From Folioceros fuciformis (taxonomy: Eukaryota > Anthocerotophyta > Anthocerotopsida > Anthocerotales): 64,000 nt of DNA. Location: NCBI GenBank assembly GCA_049999805.1, contig JBNGIO010006406.1, positions 16,581-80,580 on the forward strand. Direction: 5' to 3'. A program made the translations under genes and the position numbers. The notes beneath the pieces were generated by a model that was given only the letters and a program-made list of their open reading frames with translations, searched no databases and was not told where the DNA came from. The first letter of the stretch is position 1; every line of letters begins with the position of its first letter. Shown piece after piece: positions 26,233 through 37,780 of this stretch.

Positions 26233-29200
26233 TCAGCGCCAATATTGGGCCCACCTGTGGATGGTTTCAACCATCTGCGGGAACAAGGCACTGACACTGT
26301 CGTTTATCAGGGATTGGAAAAATTGTACGGCCTCTTCGTCATCCAGATCAAGCCGGAACTTTTCTTGCAGCTGCCACCATCGAAACACAAGGTCAGGAGC
26401 AGCAGAAGCAGAAGCAGCAGCAGCAAAAGGTGTCTCTATGCATCGATCCAGTTGCGTGAGATCGCACCTTCAAGATTCCCTTCTCTGGATCACAGGCAAT
26501 ATCGGGGATGTTGGCACCCGCCATCAGATGAAACAGATTGAGAATCAGGTTGCTTGATTTCCGGAGGATATTGTATGCTTCGCAGCAATAAGATTTGAAC
26601 CTGCCATAGTGTTGACTGCAATCACGTGCAGAGATCTCAGCTTACAACGTTCATCTGCACAACTGGCACGCATTGTTGGGTGGACACTGCATATACCTCT
26701 CAGCGCCTCCCATAGCTTCCACCATCTCCTTGCAGAGTTTCATGGGAGGCGGGAAGGGTTTAGGATCCCGCCCAAGAATAAAACCGAAGTCCACGTGGAA
26801 GAGCCTTCCGTCCTCTGTTAGCAGCAGATTGTCAAGATGTCTGCACGAACAAATCAACAAGGATAACAAGATGGATTATACTAGATTAGTGTACAGGGGC
26901 AAAGAAACCGTCTTCAGGCTTAACTATGGTTTGTTCAAGGCATATCAAATGTTTCACCACACTGCAACCAGACAGCAGACCTGTCGCCGACTCCAAGAAT
27001 GTACATGATCACACAATAACCCGCGCAACTTTTCACAAACGTTTCCAGGCAAGTGGCACTGATACCGAAAGGCCCATCTTCATCAGGATGGAACTGCTGG
27101 AAATAATTGATGATGGTTTTGTGCTCTTGTAGCACCTGCGTAAACCACCACAAAATGAGGAAATTGTCCACATGCTTTCCCACGAGAGTATACCAATCCT
27201 TGAAAGTAGACTTACCTGAGCCAGGGACGTGGAAGGAATGAACTCTGCCAATCCCTCATCTTGGGCAGTAGCCAACACTCGGTACGGAGTAAGGTGCAGG
27301 TCAAGGTTCTCTTGTTTTAAAAGTCTGTCCATCAGCAAGACCATTTGAATAATCTGGCATCCACGTACAAACGAGCAACAAATGAGGGTTCATGACCAGA
27401 ACATTGATTGCATATGGAGGAAGCAAGTAAGGCGTCAACACACACCAACTGATCCTGCCGAAGGTCATCTCCTTTTTTGAAGATCACTTTACAGTCCCCA
27501 TCTCGTTCAGTGCTGAATGTCAACCTTAGCGGGCTTAAGGCGCTCTTGAATACAGTTGATTCAGAGGGTATGATACCCGTCAGCAATATCCTGGGTTCCA
27601 AAGGCAGGGGTATCGCCTGTAGCAACATCTGCATGTCAGGCGACGACAAAAATCTGAAAAAAAAATCAATTGAATCTGTAATCAGTAGACAGGAAAAAGC
27701 CTACCTCCTCAAATTTGGTCAGTTCACTTAACACACCATAACGAGAAAGCAACTGCCGGAGCTTCTCCACCTTTTTTGGATTGCCACCACGTACGCTCTT
27801 CACATCTCGCATGATGGTACAAAGCTGCGCAATCAGGTTGGTTTGTCGGACCAAGCCTTGCCACATCCTCTCTCCAGCGTTACCATCCCTTATATCTAGT
27901 CTGACCTGCCAGTAACACCATCTAAACCCCTGAGTTGCCCATGCTTGCAAGACGCCGGATAGAAGTCAAACGAGCTGGCTCAGTTCACAACCTTTGTAGC
28001 TCACATACCTTTGTCATACTTTCTTCAAATATTTCATATACAGTGTAGAATCGCTTGGCATAAGAAGGATCATGCAGCTCTACAGTCACGTACCATCTTA
28101 GAAAACTTGCTAGCTCAAAGTTTCGAACAGCTGCCATCAAGCCAAGGAAGACATTAACACGCAAAGCACTACGGAAATCTGCAGCAAGCCGGACTCTACC
28201 AACAAGGAATGAAACATCGCCAGCAGTAACTGGAGACCTAAGCTCTCTCTCAAGCTGACAGGCATCGGCGGTCTTTAAAATCAGACGAGAGAACCCCATT
28301 GCAAGGAAGTGATGGTCTCTCATCACGTGTCAATGCACGGCACTTGTTCGTGTGACGGGCCCTCCTGCCTCATTTTCGAACCATGCCCTCAAGGCCGCTT
28401 GCCATGAAGGTTCCTTAGTCATTTTGGCATACCTCGCTGCACTAGGAAACGGGCAAGCCGTGATTTGTCAGAGCGCTCAAATCGGAGAGCTTGTACGAGC
28501 TGCAGCAAGTAACACTGTAATTCTTCATCTTCGGCACGCTCCAAGACGGTGACAGCGTAGGCACGCACCTGCATGTCAATAAGATATTCCAGTGTCTCAG
28601 GGTCCTTACATTTCAGCCAGTTGTAGTCATATAAAGCCAAGACCTCTCGTTCATTCTATGATTTTCAATCAGGAAGCTAACACAAAGGAACTTTCATCTC
28701 TTGTCACATGAGCAAAGTATGGCAGGAAAATAAACACACGTTACCTCTTCACTCTCAAACACTGGAGAAAGGAGTTCCAGAGCCTCCACGATATCAATAG
28801 GAGCCCATTTCCGCATCAAGTCTACTGCATGCTTCGCTTCCTGTAACGACAAATCGCATCCCACACACAGGCAGACAAAAGCTCAGTATCACACTTCATC
28901 CTCATGGGGGTCTGTTCTACCCATTTCGCGCGGATGCATGGGAGGCTGCATGTACCTGTGCATCACTCCAGTCTACGCAACGGAGAAACTTAGTAAGTGC
29001 TCGCTTCTCCGACATAAGTGAGAACCGAAACTTCCACAACAGCTGTCTTTCTTCCCCATTCAGCCTCCTGGTTGGTGGATGTTTCAAGATCTTTTCAATC
29101 TCCCTGCGTTTCAAGAATCCATGTTAGAGCCAAAGAAGGCAGACATCAATTTCACCTTTGTAATGCACACAATGGGACTTAGCAGAAGACCGTACTTTCT

Positions 29201-30645
29201 CTCCTGTAAGTTCGGCTTGAGATCACGATCCATTGCTCCACGTGTGACACTACGTGCTAGCTTCAGCTGCTTGTTTTCAGAGAGATTTTCACGGCCAACT
29301 TCCGGATCCCACACAATAACAAGCTCATTGGATGAAGAAATAGGGGGGAGGAGCATGTTGGCCCCCAATTCCTGCACTCCATTTGAGCATCTGCTGGATC
29401 ACTCAGTGTTATCTCCCAAGACTATGACACAAAGAGTCACATATGTTTTACCTGAAAGGCTACAGGATGTTCGAAAGTCCGAAGATCCACGATAAGGTGA
29501 AGGTGGGCACTCCCATGGCGTTTGCTATCATCCTCTTTGATATTCTCAATAGCTTTGAAGGCAAGTCGGTCAAGCCAACTGATGTGTTCAATCTGGCCCC
29601 TCTCATACTTGTTCACCAACTTGTCCAGCCTCTCCACCTCCCCTCGCTCATTTTTCGGTACCTGAGAGCTATCAATATATTACACAGGCTAAGGGCCGAG
29701 GTAGCTAGCACACAACAGGTTGAGCACAAATGGACTAATATGTTGGATGGCAGCAATGCCCGAACACCATGAATTTCGCAGCTCACCTTGCCAGGAGTAC
29801 AAGTACAAACAGTGCCATCAGCCTTTTGGCCCCTCCAAAGTCGAAGCTTTTGCTTTCCTGATCTCAGTTGCTTTTTGCTGTTGAACAACCGCAAAGTGGC
29901 ACCACCAACCACAACCTCCTTGCTTGGGTGAGAAACATCCCATACCTGGATAGTCAACCCTCACACTCAAGTTTCACAATCTAACAGACCGTGAATACCC
30001 ACACCAAAAAGACTCTGGACAGTGCCAGAACTTACAGTGAGGGCAAGTTGTGCATTCGCGGTCAGGTCACGGTACTTGGCACTGAGTGTAACCAACTCAT
30101 TCCAACGAATAGGTTTTTCGATCGAGGCAAGCCTGCGCACATGAAATTACGATGACAAGTTCTAGCACGCTCTGTTCTGCAATGTGGTGCAAGAGAAAGC
30201 ACACACGACAATAACCACTACTCAGCTTGCAAGATAAACACACAGAAACAGATATTTTCCTAAAGCAAAGATTACTAGCCTCGTACGGGTGGGGAGACCA
30301 AAGAGAACCCCATCGATATACAGGGCGCTCTCGACAAAGAGCTCTTCAGTCTTGCTTCCTGACTCCTCTCCCACCACTGTCAGAGGTGACAACAAACAGT
30401 CAGAGACCTAGTTCACAAAACCGACAATTCTCGCATTGAATCTTCTACGACAAGCCGGTATCTTCGCAACAAACTTCACCACAACAACGTAGACCTCCAC
30501 ACATGTAATAAACAATACTGAAGATAACCACTTGAGGCCAACCTGAGGAGGCAGCAGGAAGCTCTCCATCCAAAGCCTCTACACGGAATGTGACAGGCAA
30601 ATTGATGTCGCAGGACAGGAAGAATCTGAACTCATTGCCACTCAT
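26233..30645 (-). CDS. VPS34: VPS34 class III phosphatidylinositol 3-kinase, 17 exons, 816 aa
   Basis: VPS34 makes PI3P on endosomes and pre-autophagosomal membranes in complex with ATG6/Beclin and VPS15. Exons (minus, high to low): 30645-30543, 30376-30280, 30132-30036, 29945-29787, 29661-29452, 29371-29196, 29103-28956, 28840-28745, 28568-28433, 28130-28009, 27905-27705, 27628-27446, 27353-27216, 27135-26981, 26840-26697, 26615-26468, 26370-26233. They join without a frame break to 2451 nt, against about 814 aa in other plants. The N-terminus [15 protein letters not shown] and C2 domain come first, then the PIK helical domain ([22 protein letters not shown]), then the kinase with [10 protein letters not shown], catalytic GVGDRHLDN (split by an intron), HVDFGFILG and the terminal HRWAQYWR. 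The second intron appears to use a GC donor (AG/GCTAGT); all others are GT-AG. The gene looks fully functional. Confidence 0.95.
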
Positions 30646-30960
30646 GTCTGCGCCAGGCTTTCATGCCAACCCGGTAGTGCCTATTAAAACTCCAGTTTTC
30701 GCTGGAGGCCAATATACTGCGAATGGACCTCGAAATTTGTACACAAGTTTCCCTCGGACTGCCTGACAAGCCTCTGAACCTCGGCACACGAGGATGGTAC
30801 CTTTTCGGGGGTAGAGCTCGGAAATGGAAGCCCTAATCTGGAGCGGTCTCGCAGCTGCCAAACTTGAGGACCGTGGAATTCCAATTTGGCATCCTTGTCA
30901 TGTCATCCAATATTACTAAGTGTAGAAACGTGCTCAGCGACGAGAGAGCGTTTGAGCGGC
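30646..30960. promoter_or_regulatory. 315-bp bidirectional promoter between VPS34 and PIN4
   Basis: The two start codons face away from each other, so both promoters and leaders must fit in this interval. No TATA box is obvious, which fits two broadly expressed genes. This is inference from position only. Confidence 0.55.
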
Positions 30961-31660
30961 ATGGGTAAGGACAGCAAGCCCAAGGAGGCCGGGAAGGGCA
31001 AGACCAAGCAGGCCACCGCGGGCACCGACGGAGACGCCGGCAAGGGCAAGGGCAAAGGCGGAGGGAAGGCTGACGGCCTTGGAACCTGCACCTATGTCAA
31101 AGGTTTGCCTTGCCCCTGCTTCTGCCCAGCGTGTGATCCCCGCAACGTTTGCCGGCGCAGCTCAGAGGCTGTTTCCTGTGCAGCGAGGCATATCTTGTGC
31201 GAGAAGCAAGGGAAGGTCAACGATGCGTACAAGAAGCTTCAGGAAGGGTGGCTGAATAACGGGGACAAGGTTCCAGCAGCGGAATTCGCAAAGGTTTCCC
31301 ACGCGTTGAATCCTTCAGATTGAGGTCTGATGGGCAGCTACTGTTTTAGCAAGCTTCACATCTGAGCTTGGCCGTGGGCGGCACAGGTAGCCGCCGAGTT
31401 TTCGGAGTGTCCATCCGGCAAGAAGGGTGGCGACCTTGGTTGGTTTCCCAGAGGCAAGATGGCTGGCCCTTTCCAGGAGGTGGCTTTCAACACACCCGTC
31501 GGAGAAACAAGTGCTCCGTTCAAGTCCACGTAAAGCTCAACTGTTGTCTCCCCTCGTCTGTGGTCCCCAATCCGCTTGAAGTGTTCGCCAATGTGCTTAT
31601 GCTGGCGGCTTGTGCAGGCATGGGTATCACATCATCCTAGCTGAAGGGAGGAAGAATTGA
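30961..31660 (+). CDS. PIN4: PIN4-type parvulin peptidyl-prolyl isomerase, four exons, 145 aa
   Basis: Exons 30961-31102, 31184-31293, 31387-31529 and 31618-31660 join through GT-AG introns to a continuous 145-aa frame. The start MGKDSKPKEAGKGK and the following Lys/Gly-rich tail are typical of PIN4 (non-phospho-specific parvulin). The parvulin fold follows: ARHILCEKQGKVNDAYKKL, then SECPSGKKGGDLGWFPRG, then the GPFQEVAFNTPVG segment, and last THGYHIILAEGRKN. It catalyses cis-trans isomerisation of X-Pro bonds. Family members act in the nucleus in ribosome biogenesis and chromatin. An in-frame ATG 75 bases upstream exists, but the family start is at 30961. Confidence 0.95.
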
Positions 31661-32146
31661 GTCCATTGAAGGACGTTTCTAGTGTCTTTCCGGTAGGAAG
31701 GAAGGAATAATTCATCGATGGGAAGGCGTTTCGTTTCTCTCGGTGGTTGAGCGAAGGCAGGCGGGCTCTGTAGTACACAACACCATCATCGATTAAGCTG
31801 CGCTGCGCTTTTCAGAACACATGACACCTGCCTTTTGTTCAAGCACTCTGCCGCAGGCTCCGTATCAGCTCCCCTGCTCCCTGGAACAGAGATTGTATTC
31901 CGATGTGAATTTGTCAGGTGTTCGTGATTCTGCAACAAGAGACTTGAGTCTTCTTGTGCAGTGGCAGAATTCTTGACAGCGCGGGACGTGATCGACCTTG
32001 GTATCAGCAGTGTTGACGGGAAGACAGGGATTTATGGCTCGTAGTGAGCGATCGCAACCTCCTCGCCATGCCTACAGAATCAAGTCCCGTTATCCCAACC
32101 AGTGATATTTCTCACTGGCGAGTCCGGATGTGGCATAACGGGACAA
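31661..32146. other. Convergent spacer between PIN4 and the first PPR gene
   Basis: 3' regions of two convergent genes. Two copies of an AAGGACGTTTC/AAGGCGTTTC phrase occur near 31670 and 31723. No gene is seen. Confidence 0.4.
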
Positions 32147-35100
32147 TTAGGAAAGCGTGTCTAAACCTCTCTTCGCCAAGAAACTATGCAACTGTCCGTC
32201 CGCGTCTGTCCACCAACTCTGACCAGGCTCCTTCCATGCCCGCACACCCTTTCTCCGGGCCTGCATCTTTTCTGCACGCTCCCACATCTGGGCGCCGGTG
32301 TATATGCTTGACATTAACACGTACGCTGCTGCATCGTTCTTTTCTAGCTGCACTGCTTGGTTGAAAGCGTCACATCCTACCTCCACGTTGCTCCACTTTC
32401 GGCAGGCACTCAACAGAGTGTGCCACACTGCGGCATTCGGCAGGACAGGCATTGTCCTAACCAAAGCTAGTGCCTCGTCCAGTCGGCCTGCACGGCCCAA
32501 GAGGTCCACCATGCATGTGTAGTGATCTGCCGTGGGGGTGATGCCATAGTTGCTCATAGCCTCAAAGTAGTCTCTCCCCTTGGTCACCAGGCTCGCATGA
32601 TTGCACACTGTTAGAACGCTCAGGAAGGTGATACTATCTGGCTGCAAGCCATCCTCTTCCATTCTCTGCACCAAGGCAAAGACCGCTTCACTATCCCCTT
32701 GACAGGTGTAGCCCGCAACGAGAGCACTCCAGGCGACAGTGTCTCTTACGGACAACGCATCAAATACCTGTTGTGCTTCTACCATGCTCCCAGACTTCCC
32801 ATACATGTTTATTAAGCTGCCAGCTATGATCAGGTCATCTTGAAGCCCTTGTTCTTTTATCTGCATGTGTAGGCGCCTTCCCAGATGCAAATCTGCCACA
32901 TTTGCACATGACTGCAGCAGGGTGACAAACATCACTGAATCAGCTTCAGCAGTCTTCTCGTCTTGCATTTCACTGTAAAGTCGGAGGGCTTCCGGACCCC
33001 TGCCCTGCTGAGAATATCCAGTGATCATGGTATTCCATGTCACGACGTCTTTCTGGACAAGTCTGTTGAACACACTCCGAGCATCTTCCAAGCTGCCACA
33101 CTTCGCATACATATTCACCAAACTGTTGGCCACAAAGACATCAGCAAGATAGCCTCGTTCTTTGATCTGCACATGAAGTTGCCTCCCAATCTCTAACGCT
33201 GGCGCGCCCACACCTGCACATGCCTGCAGGAGAGACACAAATGTCACAGAATCAGATACGGCCACGCCTTCGTTTTGCATAGCACTGTAAAGACGAATAG
33301 CTTCCTGCCCCATCCCCTGCTGGGAACACCCTGCTATCATGGCAGTCCACGTCACCACATCTTTCTGGCCAAGTCCATCAAAGACTCTCTGCGCGCGTTC
33401 TAGGCTGCCACACTTCGCATACATGTTCACCAAACTGCTGGCGACAAACACATCAACCTCATGTCCTCGTTCTCTAATCTGCGAATGAAGTTGCTTCCCG
33501 ATTTTCAAAGCTGAGCTGCCCACACTTGCACATGCCTGCAGGAGGCATGCAAATGTCACAGAATCAGGTACAGCTAAGCAGGCTTTTTGCATAGCACTGT
33601 AAAGACAAAGGGCTTCCTGACCCATGCCCTGCTGGGAGTATCCAGCTATCATGGCAGTCCAAATCACAACATCCTTTTCAGCACGTCCATCAAACACTCT
33701 CCGAGCATCTGCCAAGCTGCCACACTTTACATACATGTTCACCAAACAGCTAGCAACGAACACATCAGCTTCATGCCCTTGTTCTTCAATTTGCACGTGA
33801 AGCTGTTTCCCCTTCGCCAAAGCTGGAGCACCAACACTTGCACACGCCTGCATGAGGGACACAAAAGTCACGGGGTTAGGAACAGTCATGCCTTCTTCTT
33901 GCATTGCAGTGTAGAGACAAAGTGCTTCCTGCCCCAAGCCTTGCTGAGAATATCCAGCAATTATGGAATTCCATGTCACCACATCTTTTTGGCAAAGTCC
34001 ATCAAACACTCTCCGAGCATCTTCCAGGCTGCCACACTTTGCATACATGTTCACCAAACTGTTCACGACAAACTGATCGGCTAGATGTCCTTGCTCTCTA
34101 ATCTGTGTTTCAAGCTGCTTGCCAAACTCCAATGCAGACATGCCAATGCCTGCACAAGCCTGCAGGAGGCACACAAATGTCACGGAATCCGGCACAACTG
34201 TGCTGTCGGTTTGCATGTTACCGTAGAGACGAAGGGCTTTCCACCCCTTCCCTTGCTGAGAATATGCTCTCATCATGGCATTCCACGTCACCACATCTTT
34301 GTAACCAAGCTTGTCAAACAATTTCTGAGCGTCTGCCAAGCTACCACACTTTGCATACATGTTCACCAAACTGTTGGCTACAAACGAATCAGCTTCATTT
34401 CCTCGTTCTTTAATCTGAGCATGTAGCTGTCTCCCCTTCTCTAAAGCTGAGGTTCCTATACATGCACATGCCTGCAGAAGGCACACAAAAGTCACAGAAT
34501 TGGGTAGAGTGTTGCTTTCTTCTGCCATTTTAGTGTAAACACAAAGGGCTTCTTGACCCATGCCCTGCTGAGAATATCCTGCGATCATTGCATTCCACGT
34601 GACAACACTTTTTCGGTCAATCACATCAAAAACACTCTGAGCATCTTCCAAGCTGCCACACTTTGCATACATGGTCACCAAACTGTTGGCCACAGACTCA
34701 TCTGCCTGAAGTCCCTGTTCTTTAATCTGGACATGGAGCCGCTTCCCGATTTCCAGAGCTGGGTTTCCCACACATGCACATGCCCTTAAAACGCACACAA
34801 ATGTCACAGAATCAGGTACAGCCACAGCTTCTTCTTGCATAGCCCAGAATAGACGAATAGCTTCCTGCCCCATTCCCTGCTGGGAATATCCTGCAATTAT
34901 GGCATTCCACATCACCACATCCTTCTGACGAAAACCATCAAACACACTCCGAGCATCTTCCAAGCTGCCGCATTTTGCATACATATTCACCAGACTGTTG
35001 ACTACGACGTTATCAGCTTGATATCCTTGTTCCCTAATCTGCACATGTATCTGCCTCCCCTTCTCCAAGGCTGGGGTCCCAAGGCGTGCGCACGCCTGCA

Positions 35101-36439
35101 GGAGGCACACAAAAGTCAAGGAATCAGGTGTACTGTTGCCTTCTTCTCCCATAGCTGTGTAGACACAAAGTGCTTCCCATCCCAGGCCTTGATGAGAATA
35201 TCCTGCTATCATGGCGTTCCACGTCGCCACATCTTTTCGACCAAGCCCATCAAACACTCTCTTAGCATCTGCCAAGCTGCCACATTTTGCATACATATTC
35301 ACCAAACTGTTACCGACCAATACATCAGTTTGACGCCCCTGTTCTCTAATCTGCACATGAAACTGCTTCCCCAGCTCCAAAGCTGGGCTGCCCTCACTTG
35401 CACATGCCTGCAGGAGGCAAGCAAATGTGACGGAATTGGCTTCTGTGCAGCCTTCTGCTCGCATAGCCCTGTAGAGACGCAGGGCTTCCTGAGCCATGCC
35501 CTGCTGGGAATACCCTGAGATCATGGCATTCCAAGTCACCACATCTTTTCGACCAAGTCCGTCAAACACCCTTCGAGCATCTTCTAAGCTGCCACACTTT
35601 GCATACATGCCCACCAAGCAACTGCAAACGAACAAATCAAGCTCAACACCAACAGCCAACACATCAGCATGCAGCTGCTGCCCGGTAATCAAGTCTCCTT
35701 TCCTTGCACAAGCCTGAAGGGCAGCCACAAACACATGCCCATCTGGCCTCACACCTGACCTGCGCATGCCATGGTACAGTTGTATAGCTTTCTCGTCTTC
35801 TCCTTGTTTAACATGCGCAGAGATCAAGGACGACCACATGAAGGCATCCGGTGTGGCAACCATGGTGAACACATCCATCGCGTCTTGCAACCTGCCATGA
35901 GAAGCATACATTCGCAGGATGTGGTTGCAGATGAACGTGTCCGTCCCAAATCCCGTCTTCACCGTAAAGGCATGAATGCGGCGACCGAGAGCAACATCCT
36001 TCTTTAGTACACACTCTTTCAGGACCGCATAAAAGAGAGATCTGGAAACGCAAAATGCAGTCTCCACCAAAACTCCCAAGGCCTCAACAGCTTCAGCCAG
36101 CTGGCCCTGCTCACATAGCATGCTCACAGTTTCGGACGTTACAATCCTTCCGTATCCTGCAGGACTGTTATTCCGCCACAATGTGTGGCCTCCAAACAGG
36201 AGCTCGCTGGAACACCCATGTCCTGACAACCGTCCTTTCGGACAGGCTGGTTCTGTTGGAACGCTGTGGCACCTCGCACCTGCAGTGTTTCCCAACGGTG
36301 GGCTCCATGAAGGGGAACCAGCATGGGCTTGTACAACAGTGCCTGTGAACCCACCACTTTGTTGGGTCCACGGCAATCCCTTCCATAACGAGTCCGGTTG
36401 CCCCTTCCAAAGCTCAATTCCACCACTCCACACAGCCAT
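32147..36439 (-). CDS. Giant PLS-class PPR protein, E2 type with clipped DYW, 1430 aa
   Basis: This is one uninterrupted ORF. After a ~95-residue leader without repeats (likely organelle transit peptide) come 11 S-type MYxKCGS modules, each leading a P-L-S triplet (about 33 PPR motifs). The first module (RMYASHGRLQDAMDVF) and the last (NMYGKSGSMVEAQQVF) are distinctive; the inner ones are near-copies of VVTWNAMIAGYSQQGM. E1/E2 motifs follow (HYTCMVDLLGRAGRLDEA). The protein ends just after PGQSWWTDADGQLHSF, the PG box that normally opens the DYW deaminase domain, so the deaminase is absent. Such proteins bind single-stranded organellar RNA and usually specify C-to-U editing or processing sites, here needing a deaminase in trans. 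Closely related copies lie at 49278-52595 and 55241-58186. Confidence 0.95.
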   Translation of the reverse strand: MAVWSGGIELWKGQPDSLWKGLPWTQQSGGFTGTVVQAHAGSPSWSPPLGNTAGARCHSVPTEPACPKGRLSGHGCSSELLFGGHTLWRNNSPAGYGRIVTSETVSMLCEQGQLAEAVEALGVLVETAFCVSRSLFYAVLKECVLKKDVALGRRIHAFTVKTGFGTDTFICNHILRMYASHGRLQDAMDVFTMVATPDAFMWSSLISAHVKQGEDEKAIQLYHGMRRSGVRPDGHVFVAALQACARKGDLITGQQLHADVLAVGVELDLFVCSCLVGMYAKCGSLEDARRVFDGLGRKDVVTWNAMISGYSQQGMAQEALRLYRAMRAEGCTEANSVTFACLLQACASEGSPALELGKQFHVQIREQGRQTDVLVGNSLVNMYAKCGSLADAKRVFDGLGRKDVATWNAMIAGYSHQGLGWEALCVYTAMGEEGNSTPDSLTFVCLLQACARLGTPALEKGRQIHVQIREQGYQADNVVVNSLVNMYAKCGSLEDARSVFDGFRQKDVVMWNAIIAGYSQQGMGQEAIRLFWAMQEEAVAVPDSVTFVCVLRACACVGNPALEIGKRLHVQIKEQGLQADESVANSLVTMYAKCGSLEDAQSVFDVIDRKSVVTWNAMIAGYSQQGMGQEALCVYTKMAEESNTLPNSVTFVCLLQACACIGTSALEKGRQLHAQIKERGNEADSFVANSLVNMYAKCGSLADAQKLFDKLGYKDVVTWNAMMRAYSQQGKGWKALRLYGNMQTDSTVVPDSVTFVCLLQACAGIGMSALEFGKQLETQIREQGHLADQFVVNSLVNMYAKCGSLEDARRVFDGLCQKDVVTWNSIIAGYSQQGLGQEALCLYTAMQEEGMTVPNPVTFVSLMQACASVGAPALAKGKQLHVQIEEQGHEADVFVASCLVNMYVKCGSLADARRVFDGRAEKDVVIWTAMIAGYSQQGMGQEALCLYSAMQKACLAVPDSVTFACLLQACASVGSSALKIGKQLHSQIRERGHEVDVFVASSLVNMYAKCGSLERAQRVFDGLGQKDVVTWTAMIAGCSQQGMGQEAIRLYSAMQNEGVAVSDSVTFVSLLQACAGVGAPALEIGRQLHVQIKERGYLADVFVANSLVNMYAKCGSLEDARSVFNRLVQKDVVTWNTMITGYSQQGRGPEALRLYSEMQDEKTAEADSVMFVTLLQSCANVADLHLGRRLHMQIKEQGLQDDLIIAGSLINMYGKSGSMVEAQQVFDALSVRDTVAWSALVAGYTCQGDSEAVFALVQRMEEDGLQPDSITFLSVLTVCNHASLVTKGRDYFEAMSNYGITPTADHYTCMVDLLGRAGRLDEALALVRTMPVLPNAAVWHTLLSACRKWSNVEVGCDAFNQAVQLEKNDAAAYVLMSSIYTGAQMWERAEKMQARRKGVRAWKEPGQSWWTDADGQLHSFLAKRGLDTLS

Positions 36440-37573
36440 ACACTCCAGTCACAGGGAATGCATCGCCTGGAATACGATGGGTTTCATGAGCGATCCTGAT
36501 CCGTCGCACTGCTCCATCAGATGCTGCATCTAAGAATTCGAGGTCTAATAGAACCTTGATCCAAAATCGCTGTCCACCAGGAAGGAAAAATTAGAGTGCG
36601 GTGACGTTTGAGCTGGGACGGAAACATGTCTTTCCTTGTTTCTTATTTTTGCTTCTGTTTTCTCTTCCCAAAGCGTGTTGCATCCTCTTGAGACTTTTCA
36701 TTTGTTCTAGAAACTTATTACTCAAACATGCAAATATGCCTTAATTACTTGCTTTGCTCACTATTTCCAGTTTACAGTTCTTAGGTTGCAAACCATGGGT
36801 TGCAATTTAGATTTACGATTTGTGTGCCTCGAACCATTAGCTAATTTGGATTCACTATGGCATATTAAAGGGGTTAATCTCTCTTTTCCCCTATTTTAAT
36901 CATTTTTCCATAAGTAACTTCTAGCATGTCCTTCCTCGATTCCCAAATAAACGATGTATGCTTTGGTCACCCAAACACAAAGGGCATTACACCAAATAAG
37001 GCAAACAAAGTGATTAAAACCATGGCAACTTAGGGTTTGAGTGGAAGCGAATTAGCCCAAAATTTTTACACCACATGCCTTCTTTGTAATACTGCAAACT
37101 CGAATGCATGTTGTACTAAAAACTCTTTCCTAGCCCATAACTACAAGCATCCTCATATGTTGTGGGCTTGCCACTTCCATAACCCAACCATCTATGAGCA
37201 TCTTGTTAAGGGTAGGGTTTATGTGTGACAACCCATCCAATCATATGTAAGTGTCTTTCTAACGACTATGGGTTGCGATCCAATCTTTTCCCTTAATCGG
37301 GCTTTATGACCAATGGCTCCACAATCAGCCTATTCATACTTTATGTTTGAGAGTGTGCTTGCCTCCGAAACCACAAACTTGTGGAATTTATCTCTCATAT
37401 TGGACACATCTCTTACTTCAAGCCATTCTGGAACAAACAAGGACAAAAATCGAACCAAGCGTACATTGGAATGAAAAGTCATCTCCAGACAATCACGCAA
37501 TTGAATTATAGCAATCTTATAACACAAAGCGAGCACTCCAAATCTCATAGTACAAACAGCTATAGCCTTGATA
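36440..37573. other. Spacer between the PPR gene and the copia LTR
   Basis: The first ~300 bases probably hold the promoter of the minus-strand PPR gene. The rest is AT-rich and without recognised genes. Confidence 0.4.
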
Positions 37574-37780
37574 TGTTAGAGTTTTCTAGAGCGGAGAGCT
37601 TGAGAAAATCAGAACAATGGTAGGCAAAAGAATAATACATTACAATTAACAAAAATGTTTAAATATGTAAGTAAAGTGTCTCTTCATATTAGGGCTAATT
37701 AATCAAGGCTAATTATGGTAAATATATTATCAACCCTAATCTAATGACGTGGTTACCAAGACCCGGTAGGTCTCTTAACA
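37574..37780 (-). repeat. Solo-side 3' LTR of the minus-strand copia element
   Basis: Read on minus it starts TGTTAAGAGACC right after the purine tract GGTTAAGGGGGTG (polypurine tract, 37781-37793) and ends CTCTAACA, giving the TGTTAG/CTTAACA inverted termini expected of an LTR of 207 bp. No second copy is found on the far side of the element, so the 5' LTR is lost and the pair cannot be compared. Confidence 0.65.
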
